A stretch of 12,521 nt of DNA from Candidatus Woesearchaeota archaeon (GTDB lineage: Archaea; Nanobdellota; Nanobdellia; Woesearchaeales; UBA10200). Each line of letters opens with the position of its first letter. Position 1 is the first letter of the stretch. Under the pieces are notes generated by a model. It made no database searches and was not told where the DNA came from. It saw only the letters and a program-made list of their open reading frames with translations. Of the stretch, positions 1 through 6,962 are shown one piece after another. Where the stretch lies: NCBI GenBank assembly GCA_018302185.1, contig JAGVZX010000006.1, forward strand, positions 1-12,521, given 5' to 3'. The position numbers and the translations under genes were made by a program.

Positions 1-799
1 GTATTGTAGATACTACAAAATCAGCTTTTTCTTCATGCTTTCCTTGCTTGTCCTGATAGGTTACTGACTTAATCTTATCTCCTTCTTTGTTTATAGCAAT
101 AATATCTACTTCAGTTTTTATCGTTCCGCCATTTCTTTTTATGCTATCAACAAGCTTGTCACATACCTGGCCAATCCCATACTTTGGATAATAAAATATG
201 TCAGCACTTACTTCTGGCTTGTCTTTTGTCCCAAATATCACATTCTTTGCCAGATGGAAAATGCTTGGCACAGGCGTCCTTTTTCTTGCAAGCTCTTCAC
301 TTAGTGTCTTTGGATCTCCCCATACTTTCCATGCATATTGTTCAAACAGCAGCTTATATGCCTGCATCCCAAATCCTTTCAAGAAATAATCTTCATAGCT
401 TATCACTTTTTTTTTCGTTAAGGTATTCTGTGCTAGGCTGTAACTGAAAGATAATCCACATCTTAATATTGCCATTTTTGGTATATCCATTGCCATCTGC
501 CCTATCTTTGGTGGGAAACTAAGATATTTTCCAAGCAGTCTCAAGCTGTTTTTTTTCTTGACTACTAAGCAATCATCTCCAAGAATCTCCTTATACTTAT
601 TCATTATTCCAGGTAATGTAGAATATATCTTATGTGGACCATAATCTAAAATATAATTTTTATGCTTAAATGATGCAGCAAATCCGCCTAGCTGTGCATT
701 TTTCTCCAGCAATGTAACTGAATAGCCTTTCTCTGACAGCGCCCATGCTGTTGCAATGCCGGTTATACCTGCTCCGATAACAATAGCTTTTCTTGCCAT
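1..799 (-). CDS. NAD(P)/FAD-dependent oxidoreductase, amine-oxidase/UDP-galactopyranose-mutase-like (partial, C-terminus outside window)
   Basis: About 266 codons are present and the gene runs off the left edge. The protein starts MARKAIVIGAGITG, a dinucleotide-binding GxGxxG (residues 9-14) followed by an acidic residue (Glu32) at the end of the second strand, which binds the FAD ribose. A GG motif (38-39) and DYGPH (52-56) follow, as in the family that includes protoporphyrinogen oxidase, phytoene desaturase and UDP-galactopyranose mutase. A FEQYAWKVWGDPKTLS stretch resembles the WGxxP segment common in glycan-cluster members. The ATG lies 8 bases after the stop of the methyltransferase gene at 808-1722, so the two are very probably one transcript. 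No Shine-Dalgarno precedes it. The reaction is unknown: a mutase or a sugar or lipid oxidoreductase both fit. Family assignment is confident, substrate is not. Confidence 0.88.
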   Translation of the reverse strand, partial: MARKAIVIGAGITGIATAWALSEKGYSVTLLEKNAQLGGFAASFKHKNYILDYGPHKIYSTLPGIMNKYKEILGDDCLVVKKKNSLRLLGKYLSFPPKIGQMAMDIPKMAILRCGLSFSYSLAQNTLTKKKVISYEDYFLKGFGMQAYKLLFEQYAWKVWGDPKTLSEELARKRTPVPSIFHLAKNVIFGTKDKPEVSADIFYYPKYGIGQVCDKLVDSIKRNGGTIKTEVDIIAINKEGDKIKSVTYQDKQGKHEEKADFVVSTI

Positions 800-807
800 G
801 GTGCTTT

Positions 808-1722
808 TTATTTTCTCTTTCTTGCAATTACAAGCGTCTGCCCTAACCAGTAAGGTGCCTGGACATTATGCAGCCTAAACAGCTTGACAAATCCTGTCCC
901 CAGCACGTGGAGCATCTTGCTGTATGCCTTCATCCTCCACATAAGATAACCTAAACCTAATTTCTGGAAATGGGGCTTTATTTTTACAATATCATATCCT
1001 GTGTCTTTTAGGATAGCTTTTATTGTTTTTGGTGTGAAGTAATACAGATGCACAGATAGAAGAAACATCCATCTGCGCTTTAAAATCTTTGCAATAAAGC
1101 TTCCAATATCCGGATAATTGATGACAAGAATACCATCCTCTTTCAGTATCCTGTTCACTTCTTCAAGAGTTTTTTTAGGGCTTGGGACATGTTCCAATAC
1201 GTCCCATAAGCTTACGACATCAAAATAATTATCCGGAAACTTATTGTCAAAAATAGTCCCCTGTTTGATATTTATCCCGTAATTCTTTCTGCCCCATTCA
1301 GCCATCCACTTGTTCGGCTCAAGACCAAGCACTTCCCAGCCATCTTGCTCAGCTACATGAAGAAATGAACCGCCTGCTGTCCCTATATCCAATATTTTTC
1401 CTTTTTTTGCATATTTGTTTATGAGCTTAAGAGACTTCCTAAATGTGATCTCTCTTCCTTTTGCCTGGCTTACAAAAGCCTCATCGCTTCCTTCAGAGTA
1501 ACCCTCAATAATTAAATCAGACTTTATCCTTGGATTTAAATAAATAAGTCCGCAGTTTTTGCACTTGACGACCTGGTCTATAAGAGTCTCGTCTCCGCTT
1601 GCCCTAAATTTCAGCTTTAGGTCTTCCTGGGTCTCGTTCTGATATTTTGCTTCATATATTACAATATAATCATCTTTTCCGCACAGATTGCAGCTTACAT
1701 ATTCTAAGTTCTCTTTTGTCAT
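808..1722 (-). CDS. Class I SAM-dependent methyltransferase with N-terminal zinc-ribbon
   Basis: The 304-residue protein has two CxxC pairs (Cys11/Cys14 and Cys54/Cys57), probably a structural zinc site. A Rossmann-fold methyltransferase domain follows, with the SAM-binding motif LDIGTAGG (111-118) and the motif WDVLEHV (173-179). HLYYFTP (225-231) is typical of Methyltransf_11/23 proteins in polysaccharide clusters. The likely role is methylation of a sugar or sugar-nucleotide in the cytoplasm. The frame is open back to a GTG at 1731, but that GTG lies inside AGGTGA, a strong archaeal Shine-Dalgarno 5 bases before the ATG at 1722, so I start the gene at 1722. It ends 8 bases before the FAD oxidoreductase and follows the GT2 at 1820 by about 100 bases. 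Substrate is unknown. Confidence 0.9.
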   Translation of the reverse strand: MTKENLEYVSCNLCGKDDYIVIYEAKYQNETQEDLKLKFRASGDETLIDQVVKCKNCGLIYLNPRIKSDLIIEGYSEGSDEAFVSQAKGREITFRKSLKLINKYAKKGKILDIGTAGGSFLHVAEQDGWEVLGLEPNKWMAEWGRKNYGINIKQGTIFDNKFPDNYFDVVSLWDVLEHVPSPKKTLEEVNRILKEDGILVINYPDIGSFIAKILKRRWMFLLSVHLYYFTPKTIKAILKDTGYDIVKIKPHFQKLGLGYLMWRMKAYSKMLHVLGTGFVKLFRLHNVQAPYWLGQTLVIARKRK

Positions 1723-1727
1723 AGTAT

Positions 1728-1733
1728 TCACCT
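1728..1733 (-). promoter_or_regulatory. Shine-Dalgarno AGGTGA that fixes the start at 1722
   Basis: On the minus strand AGGTGA is followed by ATACT and then ATG. It matches the GGTGA core complementary to archaeal 16S rRNA 3' ends. Its internal GTG is the upstream start candidate, which is therefore probably part of the ribosome site rather than a start. Confidence 0.65.
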
Positions 1734-1780
1734 ATTTTTTTATCTGACAACTCTTATTTATTATCTCTATTAATTTTTAT

Positions 1781-1790
1781 CTCTTAAGAG
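1781..1790. repeat. 10-bp perfect palindrome CTCTTAAGAG in the gap before the zinc-ribbon methyltransferase
   Basis: This lies in the 97-base gap 1723-1819, which is otherwise AT-rich with a weak TATA-like AATAAATA at about -40 to -33 of the ATG at 1722. That box would place transcription initiation near the Shine-Dalgarno. The palindrome could be an operator half-site pair or chance. No function can be assigned. Confidence 0.3.
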
Positions 1791-1819
1791 CAGTTTTCAG
1801 ATATATCTATATTATATCC

Positions 1820-2557
1820 CTAATCATAAAACCTGTATTTGATAAGAGTCCAGATCGCATGTACCCCATCTTTCCAATTTATCTTTTTTCCTTCTTCAAA
1901 TGTCCTAGGCTTATAGGAAATTGGCACTTCTTTTATAATATATCCTTTTTTAAGGACTTTTGCAGTCACTTCAGGACAGAATTCAAATCTCTTGCATTTT
2001 AAATTAATACTTTTTAAAACTTTTGCATCAAATACCTTATAACATGTTGGCTCATCTGTTATTTTCGCATTATACAGGATGTTTGTAAGCAGTGTAAGAA
2101 ATCTGCCTCCTAGATATGCTAAAGTATATCCGCTGTTATGTTTTTTCATGAAGTTCTTGAATTCAGTTTTTTGGGAATTGTTCAGGTATCTTGAGCCATA
2201 TACTATTTTTGTCTCTCCTTTTAATATCGGCTTTATCAATTGAGGATATTCATAAGGGTCATATTCCAAGTCTGCATCCTGGATGATAATAATATCACCT
2301 GTTGCATGCTTTATCCCTGTCCTTATCGCAAAACCTTTGCCTGCGTTTTTTATATGCTCAAATAATTTTACTTCTTTCATCAATCTTTGCACTTTTTTTA
2401 TCACATCAACAGTATTGTCTTTTGAGCCGTCGTCTATCACTATAATCTCTTTTTTTATATACTTGCCAAGGCTGACACTTTTGACTATCTTAAGCAGTTT
2501 CTCTATTGTCTTCTCTTCGTTATATGCAGGAATGATGATAGACAAAGTTTTTTCCAT
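1820..2557 (-). CDS. Family 2 glycosyltransferase (DPM1-like, soluble)
   Basis: This 245-residue protein is a single GT-A domain: PAYNEE (10-15), DDGS (42-45), the metal-binding QDADLEYD (93-100), GSR (121-123), and the acceptor-side TDEPTCYK (167-174) ending in the PISYKPR segment (212-218). This is the pattern of polyprenyl-phosphate sugar synthases such as dolichyl-phosphate mannose or glucose synthase. Unlike the paralogue at 5771-6667 it has no C-terminal membrane helices, so it would act as a cytoplasmic or peripheral enzyme. The start has a TATA-like box centred about 24 bases upstream and no Shine-Dalgarno, suggesting a leaderless transcript. It lies between the radical SAM gene and the zinc-ribbon methyltransferase. 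The donor sugar and acceptor are not deducible. Confidence 0.92.
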   Translation of the reverse strand: MEKTLSIIIPAYNEEKTIEKLLKIVKSVSLGKYIKKEIIVIDDGSKDNTVDVIKKVQRLMKEVKLFEHIKNAGKGFAIRTGIKHATGDIIIIQDADLEYDPYEYPQLIKPILKGETKIVYGSRYLNNSQKTEFKNFMKKHNSGYTLAYLGGRFLTLLTNILYNAKITDEPTCYKVFDAKVLKSINLKCKRFEFCPEVTAKVLKKGYIIKEVPISYKPRTFEEGKKINWKDGVHAIWTLIKYRFYD

Positions 2558-2577
2558 TTTATTGAGGTCATATATTA

Positions 2578-2585
2578 TATTTATA
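2578..2585 (-). promoter_or_regulatory. TATA-like box TATAAATA, likely leaderless promoter of the GT2 at 1820-2557
   Basis: The box occupies -28 to -21 of the ATG at 2557, the spacing expected if transcription starts at or next to the start codon. A second candidate, TTTAAATA at 2605-2612, preceded by a T-run just after the radical SAM stop codon, would give a leader of about 25 bases. Which one is used cannot be decided by eye. Confidence 0.45.
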
Positions 2586-2617
2586 CTCTCATATTTTTAT
2601 TTCATATTTAAAAAGAT

Positions 2618-4135
2618 TTACTTTGAACCAAAGAACTTGCCCCATATATTAACTTTTAGGATCCTGTATATAGTCATCTCCATCTTTGTCCTGAAATTTC
2701 CTGTAAGCAGATTTACCGGCTGCTTCATAACTTTGATAGGATGGAACAGTGATTTCCAGATAAAGAACTGCGCATATGTCCTTGCTCTCCACATGTTTAA
2801 TCTGTTATATTCTTTTCTCCATTTTGGAGAGAAAGTCAGCTGTGAGAGCTTTTTATATCCTAAACTGCTGTATTCATATGCTTTTGAGCCAGGTATAGGT
2901 GTCATTATAAAAAGTGCAACCTCATCAACCCCTGCTTTAGTAAGCTGGTAGACATATTTTTTTGTGAGCTCAAGATCCTTGCTTGTCTCTCCAGGAAATC
3001 CAAGCACAAAACATGCCTGTGTAGTGATGCCAAGCTTATTCATGTATCTTACCATCCTTAATCCGTATTCATGGTTGTATGGCTTGTTCATGATCTTCAG
3101 CATTCTTTTCGAGCCAGATTCCGGTGAGATAGAGATATAAGTAAATCCTGCTTTCTTCATCCATCTAAGTGATTCTTCGTCAAGGCTTTCGACTTTTGTG
3201 CCAGAAACGATCTTTAGGTTGACTTTTAACCTTCGCTTTACGATCTCTTTGCACATCTCTATTATCCTCATCCTGTTTATTGTCGGATTAAGGTCTTCAG
3301 TATGAAAATCTCTTACACTATATCTCTTGATGCTGTATTCCATCTCATCCACAATATTCTTTGGGCTGCGAGGGCGCCATTTAGCAAGGCTTATCTGGGG
3401 AGTGATGCAGTATTCACATCTATACGGGCAGCCACGTGAGAAGAATATCGGCAGAAAGCTTTTTTTCATCGGGCCATGGGCATAATGCAGTTTCCAGTAA
3501 TTTTGTATAGGAAATAAATCCCATGCAGGAAATGGCAGGCTGTCAAGATCCTCATCCATCATTGTTGTTCTTTGCACAACTATCTTCCCATTATGCTTAT
3601 AGATGATGCCATCAATCTTGGACAGTTTTTCATATTTATATTTTTCAGGCTTATTTCTGCCGGTTATAGCTTTTATTAACTGATCAATCTTTCTTTCACA
3701 ATCACCTAATAGGATATAGTCAACATCCAGGTTGAAGAATTCTTTATATACTACAGCCAAAGAATATGCAACTACGCTGGTCATATTTTCCATCACTATA
3801 ATTGGAATATTTTGGAAATCTTTCTTTATGGCTTTTATTATCTGTATGGTTGCAAGATGAGTCACAACCTGCCCTGCATATACGACTATGATAGCTGTGT
3901 TAAAATCTATCTTACCGATAATCTCTTTTGCAGACAATCCTTGTATAAAGAATTCGCCTTCCTGCTTTACCTTGAATGGATTCTCTCCAAAGCCATCAAT
4001 AACCTGAATTTCATGTTTCTTTTCTCTTAAATATGCTGCAACATATGCCAAAGGGATAGGCATATAAGGGATGCCACTACCGAAGAAATCTCCTTTTTGC
4101 GTTGTGATATTTGGAGAGATTAAAGTTATTATCAT
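2618..4135 (-). CDS. B12-binding-domain radical SAM enzyme
   Basis: This is a 505-residue protein. The N-terminal part (about 1-190) has the Rossmann-like cobalamin-binding architecture seen in BchE-type enzymes: MIITLISPN, PLAYVAAYL, IDGFGEN (46-52), VYAG and LLGDCERK. It lacks the classical DxHxxG histidine motif, as is common in this class. The radical SAM core follows with the cluster-binding CxxxCxxC (Cys236, Cys240, Cys243 in SRGCPYRCEYC), the SAM-contacting SPESGS (337-342) and GFPGET (379-384). These enzymes often methylate unactivated carbons, but other reactions occur. It sits alone, with its own promoter-like box, in a glycan cluster between the flippase fusion and a GT2. A role in modifying a sugar, polyprenol or membrane lipid is inference. 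A GGTG four bases before the ATG may aid initiation. Confidence 0.93.
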   Translation of the reverse strand: MIITLISPNITTQKGDFFGSGIPYMPIPLAYVAAYLREKKHEIQVIDGFGENPFKVKQEGEFFIQGLSAKEIIGKIDFNTAIIVVYAGQVVTHLATIQIIKAIKKDFQNIPIIVMENMTSVVAYSLAVVYKEFFNLDVDYILLGDCERKIDQLIKAITGRNKPEKYKYEKLSKIDGIIYKHNGKIVVQRTTMMDEDLDSLPFPAWDLFPIQNYWKLHYAHGPMKKSFLPIFFSRGCPYRCEYCITPQISLAKWRPRSPKNIVDEMEYSIKRYSVRDFHTEDLNPTINRMRIIEMCKEIVKRRLKVNLKIVSGTKVESLDEESLRWMKKAGFTYISISPESGSKRMLKIMNKPYNHEYGLRMVRYMNKLGITTQACFVLGFPGETSKDLELTKKYVYQLTKAGVDEVALFIMTPIPGSKAYEYSSLGYKKLSQLTFSPKWRKEYNRLNMWRARTYAQFFIWKSLFHPIKVMKQPVNLLTGNFRTKMEMTIYRILKVNIWGKFFGSK

Positions 4136-4166
4136 AATGCACCAATGATTAGCAGATAAACCTATT

Positions 4167-4174
4167 ATTATAAA
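4167..4174 (-). promoter_or_regulatory. TATA-like box TTTATAAT before the radical SAM gene
   Basis: The box is centred about 35 bases before the ATG at 4135, predicting a leader of about 9 bases that would contain the GGTG Shine-Dalgarno-like element. It lies in the 145-base gap 4136-4280, where I see no gene. Confidence 0.4.
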
Positions 4175-4249
4175 TCTTACTGTTTAATTCACGATTATAT
4201 GGGAAATTAGGTTATGTATATTCTACTAGAACTATTATTATCTCGTATT

Positions 4250-4279
4250 ATTCTTATTTCTATCATTCTTCCTTCTATC
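4250..4279. repeat. Tandem 15-bp imperfect repeat (two copies)
   Basis: ATTCTTATTTCTATC is followed directly by ATTCTTCCTTCTATC (13 of 15 identical), ending one base before the stop codon of the flippase-methyltransferase gene. It is pyrimidine-rich on the plus strand. On the transcribed minus strand it is purine-rich, so it is not an oligo-T terminator. It is probably simple-sequence slippage. Confidence 0.5.
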
Positions 4280-4280
4280 A

Positions 4281-5774
4281 TCATTTCTCGCATAAAGCTA
4301 TTGTCCATAATCCAGCGCTTTTTACTTCAACACGCTTAAAATTTTTAATAAGTATATTCCTTATCTCTTTTTTAGAGAAATTCTGGACATGCCCAGGGGT
4401 ATTGCCTAATTGCTTAAGGTATCTAAACCTTAAAATATTTGCAAGCCTCCACAAAGGCTCATTAGGTACACTGATCATAACATATTTTCTAGAAACACGT
4501 TTTAGTTCATTTATAGCTTTATCAACATCATAAACATGTTCTAATACCTCGCTTGCAATAACCAGATCATTGCTATTATTCTTTTCTCTTATATGATAAA
4601 TGCTTCCTAACCTGAAGCTTATTTCGGGGTGTAATCTTCTTGCTTTTTTCACAACTTGCTCTTCAAGCTCATAAGCATTTATCTTTACCTTAAATCTTTT
4701 ATGTATTTTTGCAGTTACATAACCTTCACCGCAGCCAACATCAACTATTGTTTTTGCACCTGTTTTTGAGATAAAATAAAAAAGCCTTTTAAAAAACATC
4801 CACATCAATAATCTGACTAAAGGATTTTTTGAGTTGTATTTGTCAAAATAATTGCCGCCTATATTTTTGACCTTATAGTTCTTTATTGAAGCTGCAAGCT
4901 TATAAAATGCATATGATAATGGCCAAGCTATAAGCTCTCCAACAATCCACCACAGACGGGCAGCAAATGCAATAATCAGCGCAAAAGAAAACTCAAAGCT
5001 TGATGACAGCAAAGCAGCCATTATGCTCTCCCTTACACCTAAGCCAGATGGCACAATAAATGCAATAAATCCAGCAAGCCATGAGATTGCAAATATGCCT
5101 GCAAGAGATAGCAATGGAATATTATCTGATGCAATGCCTTTAACAAAAAATGCAAAGCCTATCCCGATAATAAACCATGCAATCAGATAATTAAGGAATA
5201 TGAAAAAAATCTCTTTATATTCTATGTCTATCTTATATCTAATCTTTGTGAATCTGCCAATCAATCCCAATTCAAGCATTATTATTTTTGGATGAAGCGA
5301 TAGAACACATAAAATCGCTATCATGATGTAAGCAATATAGCCGTTTATCTGGCTGATCGACCTGAACAGCAGCAGGCTTCCTAAGAATAAAGAACTTAGG
5401 ACCATTAATATAGACTCAATAAAGATGCTAATTATACTCTGATGTTTTTCTATCCCTGCTTTAGATGTAAGATATGCTCTGCCAACAGCAAACCATATGT
5501 TGCCAGGAAGAAATTTTGCAAACTGGCTTATGCACCAATACCATATTCCAACACTTAGGCTAATATTTTGATGCATGCTAAGTAAAACTTCACGCCAGTT
5601 ATAAGCTAACATCAGGTAGCCAATAACAAGGAATGCAAAAGATAATGCAATATACCCATAATCTAGGCTAATTTTGCTCCAGACAACAGAGTTGTAAGAT
5701 CTTATAAGCGCTTTTATCAGAAAATAAAATATAGTTAATGTTACAGCAATAGATAAAAGTTTAAGCTTTTTCAT
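4281..5774 (-). CDS. Fusion: flippase-like (UPF0104/LPG synthase TM-type) membrane domain + class I SAM methyltransferase
   Basis: This is a 497-residue two-domain protein. Residues 1 to about 295 are highly hydrophobic, with roughly eight membrane segments, and carry the family marks PGNIWFAVGR (90-99) and PSGLGVRES (242-250). These belong to the lysylphosphatidylglycerol synthase transmembrane/UPF0104 group, often annotated flippase-like. Residues about 305-497 are a soluble methyltransferase with VDVGCGEGYV (344-353), SEVLEHV (408-414) and SVPNEP (435-440). The segment NYFDKYNSKNP (308-318) is a common N-terminus for stand-alone methyltransferases, so this looks like two normally separate genes joined in one open frame without an internal start in the linker. 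It overlaps the upstream GT2 by ATGA, implying translational coupling. The inferred role is translocation of a lipid-linked sugar plus methylation at the cytoplasmic face. Confidence 0.9.
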   Translation of the reverse strand: MKKLKLLSIAVTLTIFYFLIKALIRSYNSVVWSKISLDYGYIALSFAFLVIGYLMLAYNWREVLLSMHQNISLSVGIWYWCISQFAKFLPGNIWFAVGRAYLTSKAGIEKHQSIISIFIESILMVLSSLFLGSLLLFRSISQINGYIAYIMIAILCVLSLHPKIIMLELGLIGRFTKIRYKIDIEYKEIFFIFLNYLIAWFIIGIGFAFFVKGIASDNIPLLSLAGIFAISWLAGFIAFIVPSGLGVRESIMAALLSSSFEFSFALIIAFAARLWWIVGELIAWPLSYAFYKLAASIKNYKVKNIGGNYFDKYNSKNPLVRLLMWMFFKRLFYFISKTGAKTIVDVGCGEGYVTAKIHKRFKVKINAYELEEQVVKKARRLHPEISFRLGSIYHIREKNNSNDLVIASEVLEHVYDVDKAINELKRVSRKYVMISVPNEPLWRLANILRFRYLKQLGNTPGHVQNFSKKEIRNILIKNFKRVEVKSAGLWTIALCEK

Positions 5775-6667
5775 TTTGCATTCATGTCTGCCAAAAACCC
5801 GAACACTATTATCTGTATGCCTGAGATGGTTGATAGGATCATCAACATCAATAATCCTAGATGACCTGTTATCCCTCTTGTAAAATGCAAGTATAGGAAA
5901 TATAATCCTATCATAAATCCGACACTAAGCAAACATGACCCTATTGCACCAAAGAACTTCAGTGGCTCATAATCCCTGTAAACCCTAAGTAGGTTAATCC
6001 ATGCTTTGACTGCATATTCAAAAGGGTTTCTTATCAATCTGCTGTTATTGTCTTTTCTTTTTGCAAAATAGACAGGCACTTCAATAATTTTAAATTTCTC
6101 TCTTACTGCACGTATTATCTGCTCCTGTGTATAAGTATGGTTGGAGATAATCTGCAGCCTTTCGGCAACCTCTTTTGTAAATGCTCTGAAGCCTGTCTGG
6201 GCATCTGTTATCTTAGTTCTTGTGATGCTTGAAATAACTTTTGAAAAAGCTTTATTTCCTAATCTTTTGATCAATGGCATGCTTTCAATCTTGCCCAGAA
6301 ACCTGCTTCCAAGCACGAAGTCATATCCCTGCTCAACATATGATAATAATTTAGGGATTTCCTCTGCCTTATATTGATTGTCAGCGTCAAAATGCACAAT
6401 TATATCTGCCTTAAGCTCAAGGCATTTTTTGATCTCTGTCCTGAATGTTTCGGCTAAGCCATAGTTTCTTGGGTGAGAGACAACAATTGCGCCAAGGCTT
6501 TTCGCAATATTAGCTGTATTGTCTATGCTTCCATCATCTGCAACAAGGATCTTATATGCACCATTATACTTGGACTTTCCCAAAGAACTATTTATATTGT
6601 TAATTACTTCAGGCAATGCCTGCTCCTCATTGTATGCAGGGATTGTTATTATTATCTTTTTTGCCAT
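5771..6667 (-). CDS. DPM1-like family 2 glycosyltransferase with C-terminal membrane anchor
   Basis: The 298-residue protein has a GT-A domain with PAYNEE (10-15), DDGS (44-47), the metal site FDADNQY (93-99), GSRF (120-123) and TDAQTGFRAF (154-163). Two hydrophobic helices follow (about 239-260 and 267-292). This is the architecture of archaeal and bacterial polyprenyl-phosphate hexose synthases, which transfer a sugar from a nucleotide to a lipid phosphate on the cytoplasmic side. The chain ends almost directly after the second helix. Its TGA overlaps the ATG of the flippase-methyltransferase fusion (ATGA), so the lipid-sugar synthase and the putative translocator are made together. No Shine-Dalgarno is visible; a TATA-like box lies about 40 bases upstream. 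The sugar is unknown. Confidence 0.93.
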   Translation of the reverse strand: MAKKIIITIPAYNEEQALPEVINNINSSLGKSKYNGAYKILVADDGSIDNTANIAKSLGAIVVSHPRNYGLAETFRTEIKKCLELKADIIVHFDADNQYKAEEIPKLLSYVEQGYDFVLGSRFLGKIESMPLIKRLGNKAFSKVISSITRTKITDAQTGFRAFTKEVAERLQIISNHTYTQEQIIRAVREKFKIIEVPVYFAKRKDNNSRLIRNPFEYAVKAWINLLRVYRDYEPLKFFGAIGSCLLSVGFMIGLYFLYLHFTRGITGHLGLLMLMILSTISGIQIIVFGFLADMNAK

Positions 6668-6703
6668 TTTCAGTTATCGCTTTCTGTCAAATATCTTTGC
6701 CAT

Positions 6704-6711
6704 ATATTAAA
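6704..6711 (-). promoter_or_regulatory. TATA-like box TTTAATAT before the DPM1-like GT2
   Basis: The box is centred about 40 bases before the ATG at 6667, predicting a leader of about 14 bases. It lies just outside the left copy of the direct repeat at 6717, so the repeat element sits immediately upstream of the promoter of the GT2-flippase operon. Confidence 0.35.
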
Positions 6712-6716
6712 TTAAC

Positions 6717-6733
6717 TGTTAAGAGGTTATGCT
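6717..6733 (+). repeat. Left copy of imperfect 17-base direct repeat flanking the inverted repeat
   Basis: TGTTAAGAGGTTATGCT matches TGTTAAGAGATTGTGCT at 6946-6962 in 15 of 17 positions. The two copies bracket the inverted repeat at 6749-6936, as an old target-site duplication would. On the minus strand this copy would still encode a remnant Ser-Ile-Thr-Ser-stop, like the real gene end Ser-Thr-Ile-Ser-stop. Confidence 0.45.
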
Positions 6734-6748
6734 TATTAAGATTTGCGA

Positions 6749-6936
6749 AGCAGCTGCCGCAGTTGGCACTGACATTGATTATATGATAAGTTGCTCCTCC
6801 TCTACATGTAGTTAATAAATGTGGAACTGGAAAAGCAACGCGTGATATGTAAGTTGTTGAGTAACTGGTTTGCTTTGCCCGTCGCAACATTCTCCTTGTT
6901 ACTGGATTTGTGCCAACTAAATTGGCGGCAGCTGCT
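6749..6936. repeat. Long interrupted inverted repeat (21 paired bases, 6-base bulge) in the 280-base gene-free gap
   Basis: The left arm at 6749-6769 is AGCAGCTGCCGC then AGTTGGCAC. The right arm has the perfect complement of the second part (GTGCCAACT, 6910-6918), an extra AAATTG (6919-6924), then the perfect complement of the first (GCGGCAGCTGCT, 6925-6936). The arms are much richer in G+C than the surroundings and enclose 140 bases. Inside are a 10-base palindrome CTACATGTAG (6802-6811) and a short stem GTTGCT/AGCAAC (6790-6795 with 6834-6839). The right arm alone can also fold (GCCAA-CTAAA-TTGGC, 6912-6926). This could be a structured non-coding RNA, on either strand, or a miniature transposable element. 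I see no tRNA, SRP RNA or RNase P RNA signature. Confidence 0.6.
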
Positions 6937-6945
6937 ATACACTAT

Positions 6946-6962
6946 TGTTAAGAGATTGTGCT
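6946..6962 (+). repeat. Right copy of imperfect 17-base direct repeat, containing the stop codon of the GT-C gene
   Basis: This is the partner of 6717-6733. It covers the last five codons and the TAA of the GT-C transferase, so if an element inserted here it left that reading frame intact. Confidence 0.45.

Noticed and set aside
184..447. Plus-strand open frame opposite the FAD oxidoreductase
   Set aside because: It lies wholly antisense to a gene with clear motifs, and has no motif or ribosome site of its own.
2283..2951. Long plus-strand open frame (222 codons) antisense to the GT2 and radical SAM genes
   Set aside because: It crosses the promoter gap between two well-supported minus-strand genes, and its Phe/Ser/Ile-rich translation is typical of the antisense of Lys/Asp/Glu-rich coding sequence.
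4250..4279. 15-bp tandem repeat as a transcription terminator
   Set aside because: On the transcribed minus strand it is purine-rich, with no oligo-T run or stem.
6687..6890. 67-codon open frame on the minus strand in the gene-free gap
   Set aside because: Composition looks random, there is no motif or Shine-Dalgarno, and it covers the left arm and interior of the inverted repeat. The stretch is better explained as repeat or RNA-like sequence.
6668..6947. tRNA, SRP RNA, RNase P RNA or C/D-box RNA in the structured gap
   Set aside because: I looked for a tRNA B-box (GGTTCGA), the SRP helix 8 motif, the RNase P GAGGAAAGTC-type core and C/D boxes on both strands. None is present in recognisable form.
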